The translations under genes and the position numbers were made by a program. 64,000 nt of DNA from Hylemonella gracilis str. Niagara R (GTDB taxonomy: Bacteria; Pseudomonadota; Gammaproteobacteria; Burkholderiales; Burkholderiaceae_C): the NCBI RefSeq assembly GCF_000600295.1, contig NZ_JEMG01000001.1:325459-389458 (forward strand), in the 5' to 3' direction. The notes beneath the pieces are model-generated. The model did not search any database. It saw nothing but the letters and a program-made list of their open reading frames with translations, and was not told the DNA's origin. Of this stretch, positions 40,139 to 50,118 are shown one piece after another (the first letter of the stretch is position 1; each line of letters begins with the position of its first letter).

Positions 40139-40386
40139 AGAGGGTCGATTATGCAGGCTTATAGGGTGGCGACAAAGCTGGAAATTGCCATCGGCCCCCG
40201 CTGGTTGTGCGCCGGTTTCGGCGGTCTACACCGCATCGTCGGGGTCGTAAGGGCGTCAGATCGCCAGGGTAAACCATGCATGGGATATGCCAGTTTGCGA
40301 CCTAGCCAACCCCGGGTTTTTCTGTTGCGAGCTTCCCAGGCACTAGGATCGGGTCCCGCGCTTCGAGTCGCGAGGACCTGTCCACC

Positions 40387-40890
40387 ATGCCAATTCCCCC
40401 CGCTCCATCTGCGGCCAACCCCGCCTTTCTTGACAAGCTCTGTCCACGCGCCGAACTGTCCGCACGCTTGGCCAGGCTGCCCCGCCCGCTGGTGTTCACC
40501 AACGGGGTGTTTGACCTGATGCACCCAGGCCATGTCATCTATCTGGGGCAGGCGCGGGCGCTGGGCGCCAGCCTGCTGGTGGCCTTGAACACGGACGCGT
40601 CGGCGCGGCGCTTGGGCAAGGGGCCGCAACGCCCGCTCAACAATGAGCAGGACCGTGCCGTTCTGATGGCCGCTCTGGGCGCGGTTGATCTGGTCACCTG
40701 GTTCGACGAGGACACCCCTCAGTCCCTGATTGCCGAGGTGCGGCCCGATATCCTGGCCAAGGGGGGCGACTATGAGATGCACACGCTGCCCGAAACCGCG
40801 CTGCTTGCGTCTTGGGGAGGGCGGGCCTTGGCCCTGCCCTTCGTGGACGGTTATTCAAGCACGGCCCTGTTGAAAAAAATCCGCAGCTGA
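40387..40890 (+). CDS. rfaE2: D-glycero-beta-D-manno-heptose 1-phosphate adenylyltransferase
   Basis: RfaE2 makes ADP-heptose for the lipopolysaccharide core. The 167-aa product is the stand-alone form of the C-terminal half of HldE, with the nucleotidyltransferase motif FTNGVFDLMHPGHVIYL (HxGH), LLVALNTDASARRLGKGPQRPLN and the FDEDTPQSLIAEVRPDILAKGGDY stretch. A separate kinase (RfaE1) is expected elsewhere. The preceding 248 bp after the HD-GYP-like gene show nothing definite. It converges on glnE, with 48 bp between. Confidence 0.95.
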   Translation: MPIPPAPSAANPAFLDKLCPRAELSARLARLPRPLVFTNGVFDLMHPGHVIYLGQARALGASLLVALNTDASARRLGKGPQRPLNNEQDRAVLMAALGAVDLVTWFDEDTPQSLIAEVRPDILAKGGDYEMHTLPETALLASWGGRALALPFVDGYSSTALLKKIRS

Positions 40891-40938
40891 ACGGCAATCG
40901 GGGCTGCCATGGGCCTGGATAGGGGCGGGTGCTGGTGC

Positions 40939-43833
40939 TCAGGTGGCAGGCCGCAGATGGGTCTCGAACACCGCCGCCCACAGCGCCAGCACCGCCGCGC
41001 GCTGCTGGGACGCTTGCTCCAGCGGCAACTGCGGCGGTGTCTCGTCCAGTCGGGCCTGGTGCTGGATGCGGCGCAGTTCGCGGTAGGCGTCAGCGGCCGC
41101 CGTGCCCACGGGCGCAGGCAGCAGCCCCGCTTCCTCGGCGGCGTGTAGCAAGGCGATATTGCCGCTGTTGCGGCGCAGTTCGGGATGCTGCGCGGCCCGG
41201 GAGAGCACCAGGTACTGCACGGCAAACTCCACGTCCATCATGCCGCCCGTGCCCTGCTTCACATCGAACAGGTCTTTGGGGGTCGGATGCGCCTGCCGCA
41301 CCCGCTCGCGCATGCCCAGGATCTCCTGGCGCAAGGCCATGGGGTCGCGTGGCGCGCAAATCACGGTTTCGCGCACCGCGTCGAAACGCTGGCGCAACGC
41401 ATCGTTGCCCAGCACGAAGCGGGCACGGGTCATGGCCTGGTGTTCCCAGGTCCAGGCGGTGTTGCTGCCGCGTTGCTGCTGGTAGTTGGCGTAGGCGTCG
41501 AAGGTGGTGATCAGCAGGCCCGAGTTGCCGTTGGGCCGCAGTGCGGTGTCGATTTCATAGAGGTCGCCCTCGCCGGTCTTCACGGTCAGCCAGTTGACCA
41601 ACTTGCGCACCAGCAGAGCGTAGACCTCGGGCGCGTCTTCGTGCGCATCTTCGTAGACGAAGACGATGTCCAGGTCGCTGCCATAACCCAGCTCCTTGCC
41701 GCCCAGCTTGCCGTAGCCGATGATGCCGATCTGCGGCCCGTCGCCGGGTTCGGTGCGGTGTTTCTTGCGCAGCGCGTCCCAGCACCAGCGGGTGCTGACG
41801 CGTAGCACGGCATCCGCCAGCGCGCTCAGGTCGTCGGCCACCTGCTCGACGCTCAGTCGTCCTTCCACGTCCCGTGCCAGGGTGCGGAAGACCTCGGCAT
41901 GGTGGGCGCGGCGCAGCAGGTTGAGCAGCGCTTCTTCGTCTCCGTCGCCCGTGGCGCGTAGCGCCTTGCGGCGGGTTTCCAGTTCGTGCTCGAACGCGGC
42001 GGAGTCGAAGCGCGCGGCCAGCAGGTCGCGCCCAGCCAGTTCGTCGATCACGCCCGGGTGCAGGAGCAGGTAGCGCGCCGGCCAGCGCGCCGCGCCCAAC
42101 AGACGCAGCAGCCGCTCGTGCACGGCGGGGCGCTCCAGCAGCAGGGCGAGGTAGCTTTCCCGGCGCAGCAGCGGCTCCAGCCAGTCCAGCAGCCGGGTGT
42201 AGGCCAGCGTGGCCGTTGGTTCGGGTTTGGGCGCAGTTTGCGGCGCCAGTTTGAGCATGCGCGCGCTGCGCTCCAGCAGACGCAGCAGACGTGACTGGGC
42301 GGTCTCGCTCAGGGCCTGCACCCGTGGCTGCGTGCGCCAGAGGTCGTAACGTTCGTGCAAATCGGTGGGCAGATGGGCGCGCAAGCCCTCGAAGCTGGAT
42401 GCACCATCAGCCTGGCGGCTGCAGCGTCGGCAATCCTTGTCCGGCGAGGGCGCGGTGTTGCCCAGCAAGGTGTCAAATTCCTGGGCCACGGCCTCGCGGT
42501 GCGCGTCCAGCTGGCTCAGGAAGTCACAGATGTGAGAGTCTGCGCCCCGGCTGCCGCGGAATCCAAGGCTGCGCGCCATCCACGCCAGATCGGTGTCCTG
42601 GGTGGGCAGCACATGGGTCTGCTGGTCGTCCAGATACTGGATGCGGTGCTCGACCTTGCGCAGGAAGACGTAGGCTTCTGCCAGCGCGCCGGCTGTGGCC
42701 GCCGGCATCAGGCCGGCCGTCACCAGGCGCTGCAGTGCAGTCAGCGTGGGGCGCGTGCGCAATTCGGGGAACTGTCCGCCACGCACGACCTGCAGCAGCT
42801 GCACGATGAATTCGATCTCGCGGATGCCGCCGCGTGAGAGCTTCACGTCGTTGCTGCGCTCGGGCCGGCCCGCGCTGCGCTTGTTGGCGTGCTCGCGGAT
42901 CTGCCGGTGCAGCACGCGCAAAGCCTCGAAGACGTTGTAGTCCAGGTAACGCCGGAACACGAAGGGCGTCACCAGGGCGCGCAGCGCCATGACGGAATCA
43001 TCCCGCTTGCCTGAACCGTCCTCGATGCGCGCGCGTGGCGCGACCACACGGCTCTTGAGCCAGGCCAGGCGTTCCCACTCGCGGCCCTGGGCGTGGAAGT
43101 AGGTCTCCAGCGCATCCAGGGAGCAGGCCATGGGGCCGGAGTTGCCATTGGGGCGCAGCGCCAGGTCGACCCGGAACACAAAACCATGTTCCGTCACGTC
43201 CGCCAGCAAGCCGCCGATGGCACGCACGGCCTTGGCGAAGTATTCGTGGTTGGAGATCCGGTGCTTGCCCTGGGCATCCCCTGCGGTTTCACCGTCTTCC
43301 TCATAGACGTAGATCAGGTCGATGTCGCTGGAAACGTTGAGCTCGCGCGCGCCCAGCTTGCCCATGCCCAGGACCCAGAACTTGCAGGGCGAGCCGTCGG
43401 CCTTGCGGGCCGGACCATGCGTTGCGTCGAGCATGGCCTGGGCCTCGGCGCAGGCCGTCTCGAGCGCGAACTCGGCCAGCGTGGTCATGCCCTGGCAGAT
43501 GGTCTGCAACGGGGCCTGGTGCTCCACGTCCAGCACGGCCAGACGCTCCAGCACCAGTTGACGCAGGATACGCAGGGCCGCGCCCGCGTCGTGTCCGCCC
43601 AACGCGGGTTCGCGCAGTTTTTCGTAGGCCTGCAGCAAGGTCGCGAAGTCGGGGGCGACTGCACTGGCGCCGGGCGTGGCCGGCGAGATAGGCAGCAGGC
43701 TCAGCAGGTCGGCGTAGCGGCGGCGCACGCGCTGAACGTAGCGGGAATGGTCGGCCCGGGAGCCAGCGTCATCGTGCGTTGAAACGCCACATGCATCGTC
43801 CGGTTGGCAGGGCGTGGCCACGTTGCGGGTCAT
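40939..43833 (-). CDS. glnE: Bifunctional glutamine synthetase adenylyltransferase/deadenylase
   Basis: GlnE adds and removes AMP on glutamine synthetase in response to PII, so controlling nitrogen assimilation. The 964-aa product has two nucleotidyltransferase domains: the N-terminal de-adenylylating one (GMGKLGARELNVSSDIDLIYVY, about 155-175) and the C-terminal adenylylating one (GYGKLGGKELGYGSDLDIVFVY, about 705-725), each followed by the GlnE-type helical domains and the LRPNGNSG motif. The start ATG at 43833 is preferred over an upstream start at 43902. It is divergent from yhdP with 26 bp between the two starts. Confidence 0.96.
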   Translation of the reverse strand: MTRNVATPCQPDDACGVSTHDDAGSRADHSRYVQRVRRRYADLLSLLPISPATPGASAVAPDFATLLQAYEKLREPALGGHDAGAALRILRQLVLERLAVLDVEHQAPLQTICQGMTTLAEFALETACAEAQAMLDATHGPARKADGSPCKFWVLGMGKLGARELNVSSDIDLIYVYEEDGETAGDAQGKHRISNHEYFAKAVRAIGGLLADVTEHGFVFRVDLALRPNGNSGPMACSLDALETYFHAQGREWERLAWLKSRVVAPRARIEDGSGKRDDSVMALRALVTPFVFRRYLDYNVFEALRVLHRQIREHANKRSAGRPERSNDVKLSRGGIREIEFIVQLLQVVRGGQFPELRTRPTLTALQRLVTAGLMPAATAGALAEAYVFLRKVEHRIQYLDDQQTHVLPTQDTDLAWMARSLGFRGSRGADSHICDFLSQLDAHREAVAQEFDTLLGNTAPSPDKDCRRCSRQADGASSFEGLRAHLPTDLHERYDLWRTQPRVQALSETAQSRLLRLLERSARMLKLAPQTAPKPEPTATLAYTRLLDWLEPLLRRESYLALLLERPAVHERLLRLLGAARWPARYLLLHPGVIDELAGRDLLAARFDSAAFEHELETRRKALRATGDGDEEALLNLLRRAHHAEVFRTLARDVEGRLSVEQVADDLSALADAVLRVSTRWCWDALRKKHRTEPGDGPQIGIIGYGKLGGKELGYGSDLDIVFVYEDAHEDAPEVYALLVRKLVNWLTVKTGEGDLYEIDTALRPNGNSGLLITTFDAYANYQQQRGSNTAWTWEHQAMTRARFVLGNDALRQRFDAVRETVICAPRDPMALRQEILGMRERVRQAHPTPKDLFDVKQGTGGMMDVEFAVQYLVLSRAAQHPELRRNSGNIALLHAAEEAGLLPAPVGTAAADAYRELRRIQHQARLDETPPQLPLEQASQQRAAVLALWAAVFETHLRPAT

Positions 43834-43859
43834 AATTCTCGGGAAATTTCGATCTGCCA

Positions 43860-46800
43860 ATGAATGTGAATGCCCCGCCGCATCATCTGAATCTGCGTCC
43901 AACCCTCTCGCTGCGGGCGCTGGTCTGGTTGACGCGCGTGGTCTGGTGGCTGGTCTTGCTGGCTGTATTGCTGGGTTGCGCCGTCTGGGCGGGGCTGAAT
44001 TTCTTCATTGTGCCCCGAATCGACAGCCTGCGTCCGGTGCTGGAATTGCAGGCCACCCAGATGCTGGGGCGACCCCTGCGCATCGGCGCCATACGCGCCG
44101 AAACCGATGGTCGTTTGCTGCCCTCCTTCGAGCTGCAGGAGGTGATGCTGTACGAGCGGGTGCAAGCCCCCGAGCCCGCAGGCGTGAGCGAGGGCGGGGC
44201 CATCAGCTACACCACGGCCGACCCGGCCTTGTACCTGCCCCGCGTGCGCGTGAAGCTGTCGCTGTCGGCCCTGCTGCGCCTGGGTTTTGACCAGTTGGTG
44301 ATCGAACAGCCCGATTTGACGGTGCGTCGCACGGCGGACGGGCGACTTTTCATCGCGGGCATCGAAGTGCCGCAAACCTCCAGTGGCGAGGGCCGCCTGG
44401 CGGACTGGGTGCTGTCCCAGTCCGAATGGCGAATCACCGGGGGGCGTGTCTACTGGATCGACGAGACCCGCGACGTCAGCCCGGTGGATCTGCGCGGCTT
44501 GGAATTCCGCCTGCGCAACGGCGCGCGTACCCACGAATGGCGCTTGGACGCCGAGGCGCCGGCCGAGCTGGGCGGGCGTCTCAGCCTTCGTGGGCGTTTT
44601 CGCGAACCCTTGTTCTTCGCCCGCGCCGGGGACTGGCAGCGCTGGGATGGCCAGCTGTACGCCGAGCTGGAACGCGTAGACCTGGATGCTTTGAAGCAAC
44701 GCGTGGATTGGCCAGCCCAATTGGCCCACATTCAGGCCGCGGGCGGCAGTGGCGCCTTGCGCGCCTGGGTCGACGTGGAAGAGGGGCGCGTCAATACCTT
44801 GACGGTGGACCTGGCTCTGCGGCAGTTGCAGCTTCGGCTCGGGACCGATCTGCCCGCGCTCGAGCTCAATCGTCTTGCTGGCCGCATCGGCGCCCGTTGG
44901 GGCAGCAGCCTGGGGGGTAGTCTGCAAGACGGTGCTTACGAGGTCTATACCGAAGGCTTGCGCTTCGATACCGGCGACGGCCTGGTCTGGCCCGGTGGTG
45001 ACGCCCGCGTCAGTCTGGCCGAATACCGCCCTGGCCAGACCCTCGGTGCGTTGCGCCTGCAGGACATCGATCTCGCCGTGTTGGCCGATCTCGCCCGTTA
45101 CCTGCCGTTGTCAGCGCAAGCGCACCAGGCCTTGCATGCCTATGCACCCCACGGACGCATCGAACGTCTGCAGGCTAACTGGCAGGGTATGTCGGGTGCG
45201 ATGCCCGAGCGCTACGAGGCCGTGGGCCGGGTTGTGGGCCTGGAGTTGGCGGCGCAGATGGGAATGTCCTCGGAACCCAGGTCCGGGCCAGACATGAGAG
45301 CGGGGGATGCCAATGCTCACGCGACCACGGGTGCGCGCGCCTCGGGCCGGGTCACGCCTGGGGTGGCGGGACTCAGCGTTGATTTCGACCTGAACCAGGA
45401 AGGCGGTAGCGCCAAGCTGCAGTTCCGTCAAGGCCATCTGGAACTGCCGGGCTTGTTCGAGGTTCCACGCTTCGCACTGGACCCCTTCAGCGCCGATCTG
45501 CGCTGGCGCCTGAAGGCGGGCCAGCTCGACAGCGTGCAGATCAACAACGCCCGGATCGCCAACGCCGATCTGCAAGGTGAGTTCCAGGGCGAATGGAAGG
45601 CGCCACCGCAGGAGGCCCAGCACGCATCGTCCACTCAGACGACCGGGCGCCGCCTGGGTCTGCTTGATCTTCAGGGCAACTTCAGCCGCGTGGACCTGGC
45701 GCAGGTGCATCGTTACCTGCCCTTGTCCTTGCCCGTAAGTGCCCGCAACTACGTGCACGATGCATTGCCCCAAGGCCGAGCCAGCCAGGTGCGCGTGCGG
45801 CTGCGGGGTGAGCTGGACCAATTCCCTTTCCGCCAAGGCGCCGGGGAGTTCCGTGTCACGGCCCAGGTTCAGGACACGACCTTCGTCTATGTGCCGCCCT
45901 CGCTGCAGTCCACGGACCAACTGCCCTGGCCGGTCCTGAAGGACGTGCGCGGTGAGTTTGTGATGGATCGCGCCAGCCTGCAGTTGCGCAACTTCAGCGC
46001 CGCGCTCGCGGGCACCACACGGGTGCAGCTCGCGCAAAGCCAAATTCAGATTCCTGAACTGGGTCCGGGCCTGCGCGTGCAGACCGATCTGAATTTCACG
46101 GGCGCGCTGGACGACATGCTGCAGCGCATGGTGGCCGCGTCCCCCCTGGATGCCTTGCGAACGAACGTGCTGGCCCATGCACGGGCGACCGGAGACGCCG
46201 CCGCGCGGCTGAAGCTGGATCTGCCGCTGGCCGACCTCAAGGCCAGCACAGTCCAGGGCCAGTTGCTGCTGGCGGGCAACACGCTGCGACCTGTGGCAGG
46301 CATGCCCGCCTTGACGCAGGTGCGTGGCATCGTGCACTTCAGTGAGCGCGGTTTCGCCTTGAGCGCGGTGCAAGCCCGGCTGTTCGGCGGTGAAGTGCAG
46401 GCCGAGGGCGGCACCATGCCTGTGCCGGGCGCGCTGACCCTGCAGTCCACGTTCAAGCCCGCTTTGCTGCCGATGCCTGTGCCCACGCCGTCGTCGACAT
46501 CCCAGTCACGCTTGCGCGTGCAGGGCCAGTTCACGGCCCAGGGTCTGCGACAGGCTGGCCAGGAGGAAGACGCCAGCGAGGTCTTGCGTCGATTGGCCGC
46601 GCTCGCGCGCCAGATGGAAGGCGGCGCACGCTATGAAGCCGAGTTCGGTCTGAACGAAGGCGCTCCCGAATTTTCCTTGCGCACCGATCTGCGGGGCTTG
46701 ACCCTCAGCTTGCCGGCACCCCTGCGCAAGCCGGCCGACCAAAGTCTGCCCCTGCGCCTGCGCCTGGAGCGGGCAGCCCCGCGTGACGAGCGGGAGGCCA

Positions 46801-48491
46801 GCCTCACCCTGCCGTCGGTGACTGCGCCCGCAGCCCAACAGGGCTGGCACGACCTGATCAGCCTGGAGGTTGGGCGCCTTTTGCAGCTGCGCTACGAACG
46901 CGTGCACGAAGCCGGCGGCGAACGGCCCCGGGTGCTACGCGGCCAGTGGCTGCTGGATCTGGCGGCGCAGGATTGGGCCCAAGCGCCGCGCGTGGCTCCG
47001 GCGCTGCCAGACGCAGGCGTGCACGCCTTGCTGAGACTGGGCACGTTCGATGTGAATGCCTGGCTGGACGCGGTCGACCCGGGCACGGACAAACGCAGCC
47101 GCCCGGCCCAGTCATTGGTCGGTCGTGCGGGCGCAGTGGATGGGGGGCGGTCTGGACCCGAGACCGAGACCTGGCTGGACTACCTGCCCACGCAGCTGCG
47201 CGTGCTTGGTGATCGCGTGCAAATGGGCAAGCAGAGCCTGCATGCGCTGGAAGCGGATGCCACCCGCGAAGGTGGCTCCTGGCGCGCGCAACTGAGTGCC
47301 CAGGAAATCAGCGGGGACCTGAGCTACCGGATGCCTTTGCGTATCGCGTCGACTGCGAATGCGCCCGCCGTGGAGGGCGGGGCAGGACATCTGCATGCCC
47401 GTCTCTCGCGCCTGGTGCTGGACATCTCGGCGGACGAGATCGACCCCTTGCGTGCCTTGGACCCGACCCGTCCAACCCATGAGAGTCGCGACATCGCGAC
47501 GCTCGACGCCCTTGATCTGCCGGCGCTGGACGTGGTGATCGAGCAATTGCGCCTGGGCAAGCAAAGCCTGGGCCGCGTGGAACTGGAGGCCGGCCATGCC
47601 CCCGCACCCGCCGCCACCTCTGGGTCTGCCTTGGCCGGCGGCGCCTGGGTCTGGCAGCTCAAGCGCATGCGTGTCGTGATGCCCGAGGCGGACTTCACCG
47701 CGCAAGGGCAGTGGCCGGCGATGCCGTCCGCGTCCACGGAGCCTTCGACACCAGGTGCCGTGTCCCCCGTGGTCCGGCGCAGCACGGTGGATTTCCAGCT
47801 CGAGGTCAAGGACGGCGGACGCCTGCTCGCGCGTCTGGGCAAACCGGGTCTGATCGAGGGGGGCGCCGGGACCTTGCGAGGCCAGCTCGGCTGGGATGGC
47901 CTGCCTTGGCGGCCCGCGATCGCCGTGCTGGACGGCACGCTCCGGATCCGCATCGAGCAAGGGCAGTTCCTCAAGGTCGAGCCGGGCGCGGCGCGCCTGC
48001 TGGGGATTCTGAGCCTGCAGTCCTTGCCTCGTCGCCTCTTGTTTGATTTCCGGGATTTTTTCTCCGAGGGGTTCGCCTTCGATTTCGTGCGCGGCAATGT
48101 GCAACTGGTCGACGGCGTGGCGCGCACCAACAACCTGCAAATGAAGGGCGTGACGGCCGCCGTGCTGATGAGCGGTCAGGCTGACCTGAATCAGGAAACG
48201 CAGGATCTGCGGGTGGTCATCGTGCCGGAGATCAATGCCGGCACCGCTTCCCTGATCGCGGCCTGGATCAATCCTGCCGTGGGCCTGACCACCTTTCTCG
48301 CACAGGCTATTCTGCGCCGGCCTGCCATCGCGGCGGCCACCCAGGAGTACCACGTCACTGGAAGCTGGGTCAACCCGCAGGTGGAGAAAGTCGAGCGGGG
48401 CAGGGACGAAGGCAAGCCCAGCGCGGGGCAGGGTACCGCGCCAGATGCCAGCCAGGAAGAACCCTCGTCTTCCAACGCAGAGCCGCCGTGA
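43860..48491 (+). CDS. yhdP: YhdP-family AsmA-like envelope protein
   Basis: The 1543-aa product is a giant AsmA-like protein. It has one N-terminal membrane helix (about 18-45), then a very long periplasmic region with the DUF3971 and AsmA-type beta-rich fold, ending with the conserved stretch RLLGILSLQSLPRRLLFDFRDFFSEGFAFDFVRGNVQLVDGVARTNNLQMKG and EINAGTASLIAAWINPAVGLTTFLAQAILRRPA. YhdP carries phospholipids from the inner to the outer membrane in E. coli, and its homologues form bridge-like lipid-transfer grooves. A Pro/Ser-rich tail follows. Nothing indicates truncation. Confidence 0.94.
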   Translation: MNVNAPPHHLNLRPTLSLRALVWLTRVVWWLVLLAVLLGCAVWAGLNFFIVPRIDSLRPVLELQATQMLGRPLRIGAIRAETDGRLLPSFELQEVMLYERVQAPEPAGVSEGGAISYTTADPALYLPRVRVKLSLSALLRLGFDQLVIEQPDLTVRRTADGRLFIAGIEVPQTSSGEGRLADWVLSQSEWRITGGRVYWIDETRDVSPVDLRGLEFRLRNGARTHEWRLDAEAPAELGGRLSLRGRFREPLFFARAGDWQRWDGQLYAELERVDLDALKQRVDWPAQLAHIQAAGGSGALRAWVDVEEGRVNTLTVDLALRQLQLRLGTDLPALELNRLAGRIGARWGSSLGGSLQDGAYEVYTEGLRFDTGDGLVWPGGDARVSLAEYRPGQTLGALRLQDIDLAVLADLARYLPLSAQAHQALHAYAPHGRIERLQANWQGMSGAMPERYEAVGRVVGLELAAQMGMSSEPRSGPDMRAGDANAHATTGARASGRVTPGVAGLSVDFDLNQEGGSAKLQFRQGHLELPGLFEVPRFALDPFSADLRWRLKAGQLDSVQINNARIANADLQGEFQGEWKAPPQEAQHASSTQTTGRRLGLLDLQGNFSRVDLAQVHRYLPLSLPVSARNYVHDALPQGRASQVRVRLRGELDQFPFRQGAGEFRVTAQVQDTTFVYVPPSLQSTDQLPWPVLKDVRGEFVMDRASLQLRNFSAALAGTTRVQLAQSQIQIPELGPGLRVQTDLNFTGALDDMLQRMVAASPLDALRTNVLAHARATGDAAARLKLDLPLADLKASTVQGQLLLAGNTLRPVAGMPALTQVRGIVHFSERGFALSAVQARLFGGEVQAEGGTMPVPGALTLQSTFKPALLPMPVPTPSSTSQSRLRVQGQFTAQGLRQAGQEEDASEVLRRLAALARQMEGGARYEAEFGLNEGAPEFSLRTDLRGLTLSLPAPLRKPADQSLPLRLRLERAAPRDEREASLTLPSVTAPAAQQGWHDLISLEVGRLLQLRYERVHEAGGERPRVLRGQWLLDLAAQDWAQAPRVAPALPDAGVHALLRLGTFDVNAWLDAVDPGTDKRSRPAQSLVGRAGAVDGGRSGPETETWLDYLPTQLRVLGDRVQMGKQSLHALEADATREGGSWRAQLSAQEISGDLSYRMPLRIASTANAPAVEGGAGHLHARLSRLVLDISADEIDPLRALDPTRPTHESRDIATLDALDLPALDVVIEQLRLGKQSLGRVELEAGHAPAPAATSGSALAGGAWVWQLKRMRVVMPEADFTAQGQWPAMPSASTEPSTPGAVSPVVRRSTVDFQLEVKDGGRLLARLGKPGLIEGGAGTLRGQLGWDGLPWRPAIAVLDGTLRIRIEQGQFLKVEPGAARLLGILSLQSLPRRLLFDFRDFFSEGFAFDFVRGNVQLVDGVARTNNLQMKGVTAAVLMSGQADLNQETQDLRVVIVPEINAGTASLIAAWINPAVGLTTFLAQAILRRPAIAAATQEYHVTGSWVNPQVEKVERGRDEGKPSAGQGTAPDASQEEPSSSNAEPP

Positions 48492-48531
48492 AGCGTGGCG
48501 TCGGGGGTGTCAGGCGCCGATCTGGCTCGGC

Positions 48532-48693
48532 TCAGTCCTTGCGTGCTGACGATGGCGCCTTGCTGTCCGTGCTTTCTTCCGTGCCCGGATCCGGATCCAG
48601 TTCGCCGCGCTTGCGGCCCGAGAACATCGTCCACCAAATGATGAACAGCAGGATCAAAAGGGCGCCCAGGGCTTCAAGCAAAATCAACCACAT
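48532..48693 (-). CDS. Small single-pass membrane protein (53 aa)
   Basis: The product is mostly one hydrophobic helix (MWLILLEALGALLILLFIIWWTMF) followed by a basic stretch SGRKRGE and an acidic, Ser-rich tail. I recognise no family; similar orphan membrane peptides are common near envelope genes. The ATG at 48693 starts the helix directly; longer readings begin in the mltA leader. It lies between convergent yhdP and divergent mltA. Confidence 0.6.
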   Translation of the reverse strand: MWLILLEALGALLILLFIIWWTMFSGRKRGELDPDPGTEESTDSKAPSSARKD

Positions 48694-48752
48694 GAAACGA
48701 TTTCCGACCAGAACAAGAAAACAAGAACACAACGGCCCACGCATTGTAGAAA

Positions 48753-48771
48753 CGCCCCCCCGCGGGGGGCG
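48753..48771. repeat. GC-rich inverted repeat before the mltA start
   Basis: CGCCCCCC (48753-48760) and GGGGGGCG (48764-48771) form a perfect 8-bp hairpin with a 3-nt loop, ending one base before the mltA ATG. It would bury the only G-rich sequence that could act as a ribosome site, so it may limit translation, though such runs also occur by chance at this GC content. Confidence 0.4.
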
Positions 48772-48772
48772 C

Positions 48773-49960
48773 ATGACCCTTTGGGCACTGGTCCCGATCT
48801 TGGCAACGCTGCTGGCGGCCTGTGGGGATCTTTCGGTCTACCACGCGCCGCCGCCCGTGCAGGAAGCCTCCCGGCCGGACCCGACACGCGCCGTCACGGG
48901 GGGCATGGTCACGCCGGGCAGCGAAACCGGCGCACCTGCGGTGGACTACCCCCTCAATGGCCGCATGCTGCAGCAGCCCCGCAGTCGCTGGATCCCGGTG
49001 GACTGGGCCGAGCTGCCCGGCTTCGGCGCCGATACCGTGGGCGACGCCTGGTCCGCCTGGCTGCGCAGCTGCGAACGTCCCGGCACCCTGGTGGCCATCT
49101 GCGCGGATGTCAAACGCCTGGCCAGCGCCAGCGACGATGAACGCCGCGCCTGGATGCAGACGCGGCTGCAGCCCTACCGCATCGAAAACCTGGAAGGCGA
49201 ATCGCAGGGCATGCTCACCGGCTACTACGAGCCCGTGGCTGACGCGCGGCGTTTGCCCGATGCCCGCTTCAAGACCCCGCTCTACCGCGTGCCCGGGCCG
49301 CCCGCGCCCCTGGGTTCACGCAAGCCCTGGTACAGCCGCGAAGAGATCGACACCTTGCCCGAGCCGCAAGCCGCCCTGCGCGGGCGCGAGATCGCATGGC
49401 TCGAAGACCCGGTGTCCGTGCTCAACCTGCAGATCCAGGGCTCGGGCCGCCTGCGCATCACCGAGGCCGACGGGCGCGAGCGCATGGTGCGCGTCGCCTA
49501 CGCGGCCACCAATGACCAGCCCTACCGCAGCGTGGGCAGCTGGCTGCTGCAAAAAGGGGAAGTGCGGGACGCGTCCTGGGCCGGCATCCGGCAGTGGGTG
49601 GCGGCCAACCCCGGCCGGGTGCAAGAGATGCTCTGGGTCAACCCGCGGGTGGTCTTCTTTCAGGAACAGGTGCTGAACGAGGCCGACACCGGCATTGGCC
49701 CCAAGGGCGCGCAGGGTGTGCCGCTGACGGCGGGGCGCTCCATCGCGGTCGACCCCCAAAGCATTCCGTATGGTGCGCCGGTCTGGCTGGCCTCCACCGG
49801 CCACCTGCCGCTGCAACGCCTGGTGCTGGCGCAGGACACGGGCAGCGCCATCACGGGCGCGGTGCGCGCCGACTACTTCGTCGGCACCGGCCCCGAAGCC
49901 TCGGCCGTGGCAGGGCGCATCAAGCAGCCGCTGCGGCTGTGGGTGCTCTGGCCCCGATAA
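48773..49960 (+). CDS. mltA: Membrane-bound lytic murein transglycosylase A
   Basis: MltA is an outer-membrane lipoprotein that cuts peptidoglycan during growth. The 395-aa product has a lipoprotein signal (LWALVPILATLLAAC, Cys at about residue 17), the MltA domain (WAELPGFGADTVGDAWSAWLRSCE, GLLTGYYEP-like stretch SQGMLTGYYEPVADARR, QIQGSGRLRI) and the C-terminal 3D domain with AQDTGSAITGAVRADYFVGTGPEA, where the catalytic Asp residues lie. I chose the ATG at 48773 because it opens the signal peptide; the longer open frame upstream crosses a divergent gene. Confidence 0.95.
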   Translation: MTLWALVPILATLLAACGDLSVYHAPPPVQEASRPDPTRAVTGGMVTPGSETGAPAVDYPLNGRMLQQPRSRWIPVDWAELPGFGADTVGDAWSAWLRSCERPGTLVAICADVKRLASASDDERRAWMQTRLQPYRIENLEGESQGMLTGYYEPVADARRLPDARFKTPLYRVPGPPAPLGSRKPWYSREEIDTLPEPQAALRGREIAWLEDPVSVLNLQIQGSGRLRITEADGRERMVRVAYAATNDQPYRSVGSWLLQKGEVRDASWAGIRQWVAANPGRVQEMLWVNPRVVFFQEQVLNEADTGIGPKGAQGVPLTAGRSIAVDPQSIPYGAPVWLASTGHLPLQRLVLAQDTGSAITGAVRADYFVGTGPEASAVAGRIKQPLRLWVLWPR

Positions 49961-50118
49961 GCGCAGGGTTCTGCTCGGGCGCGTGTGACGGGGAAAACCC
50001 GGCTGCATGAAGCCTCAGCCTTCAGACATAGTGGTTTCCGGCCCGCCCACAAGGCGGTTCATGTTCGTCGTGTTTTGGCCACCCCAAGGCGCGCACACCC
50101 CACCGGAGTACCCGCGTC

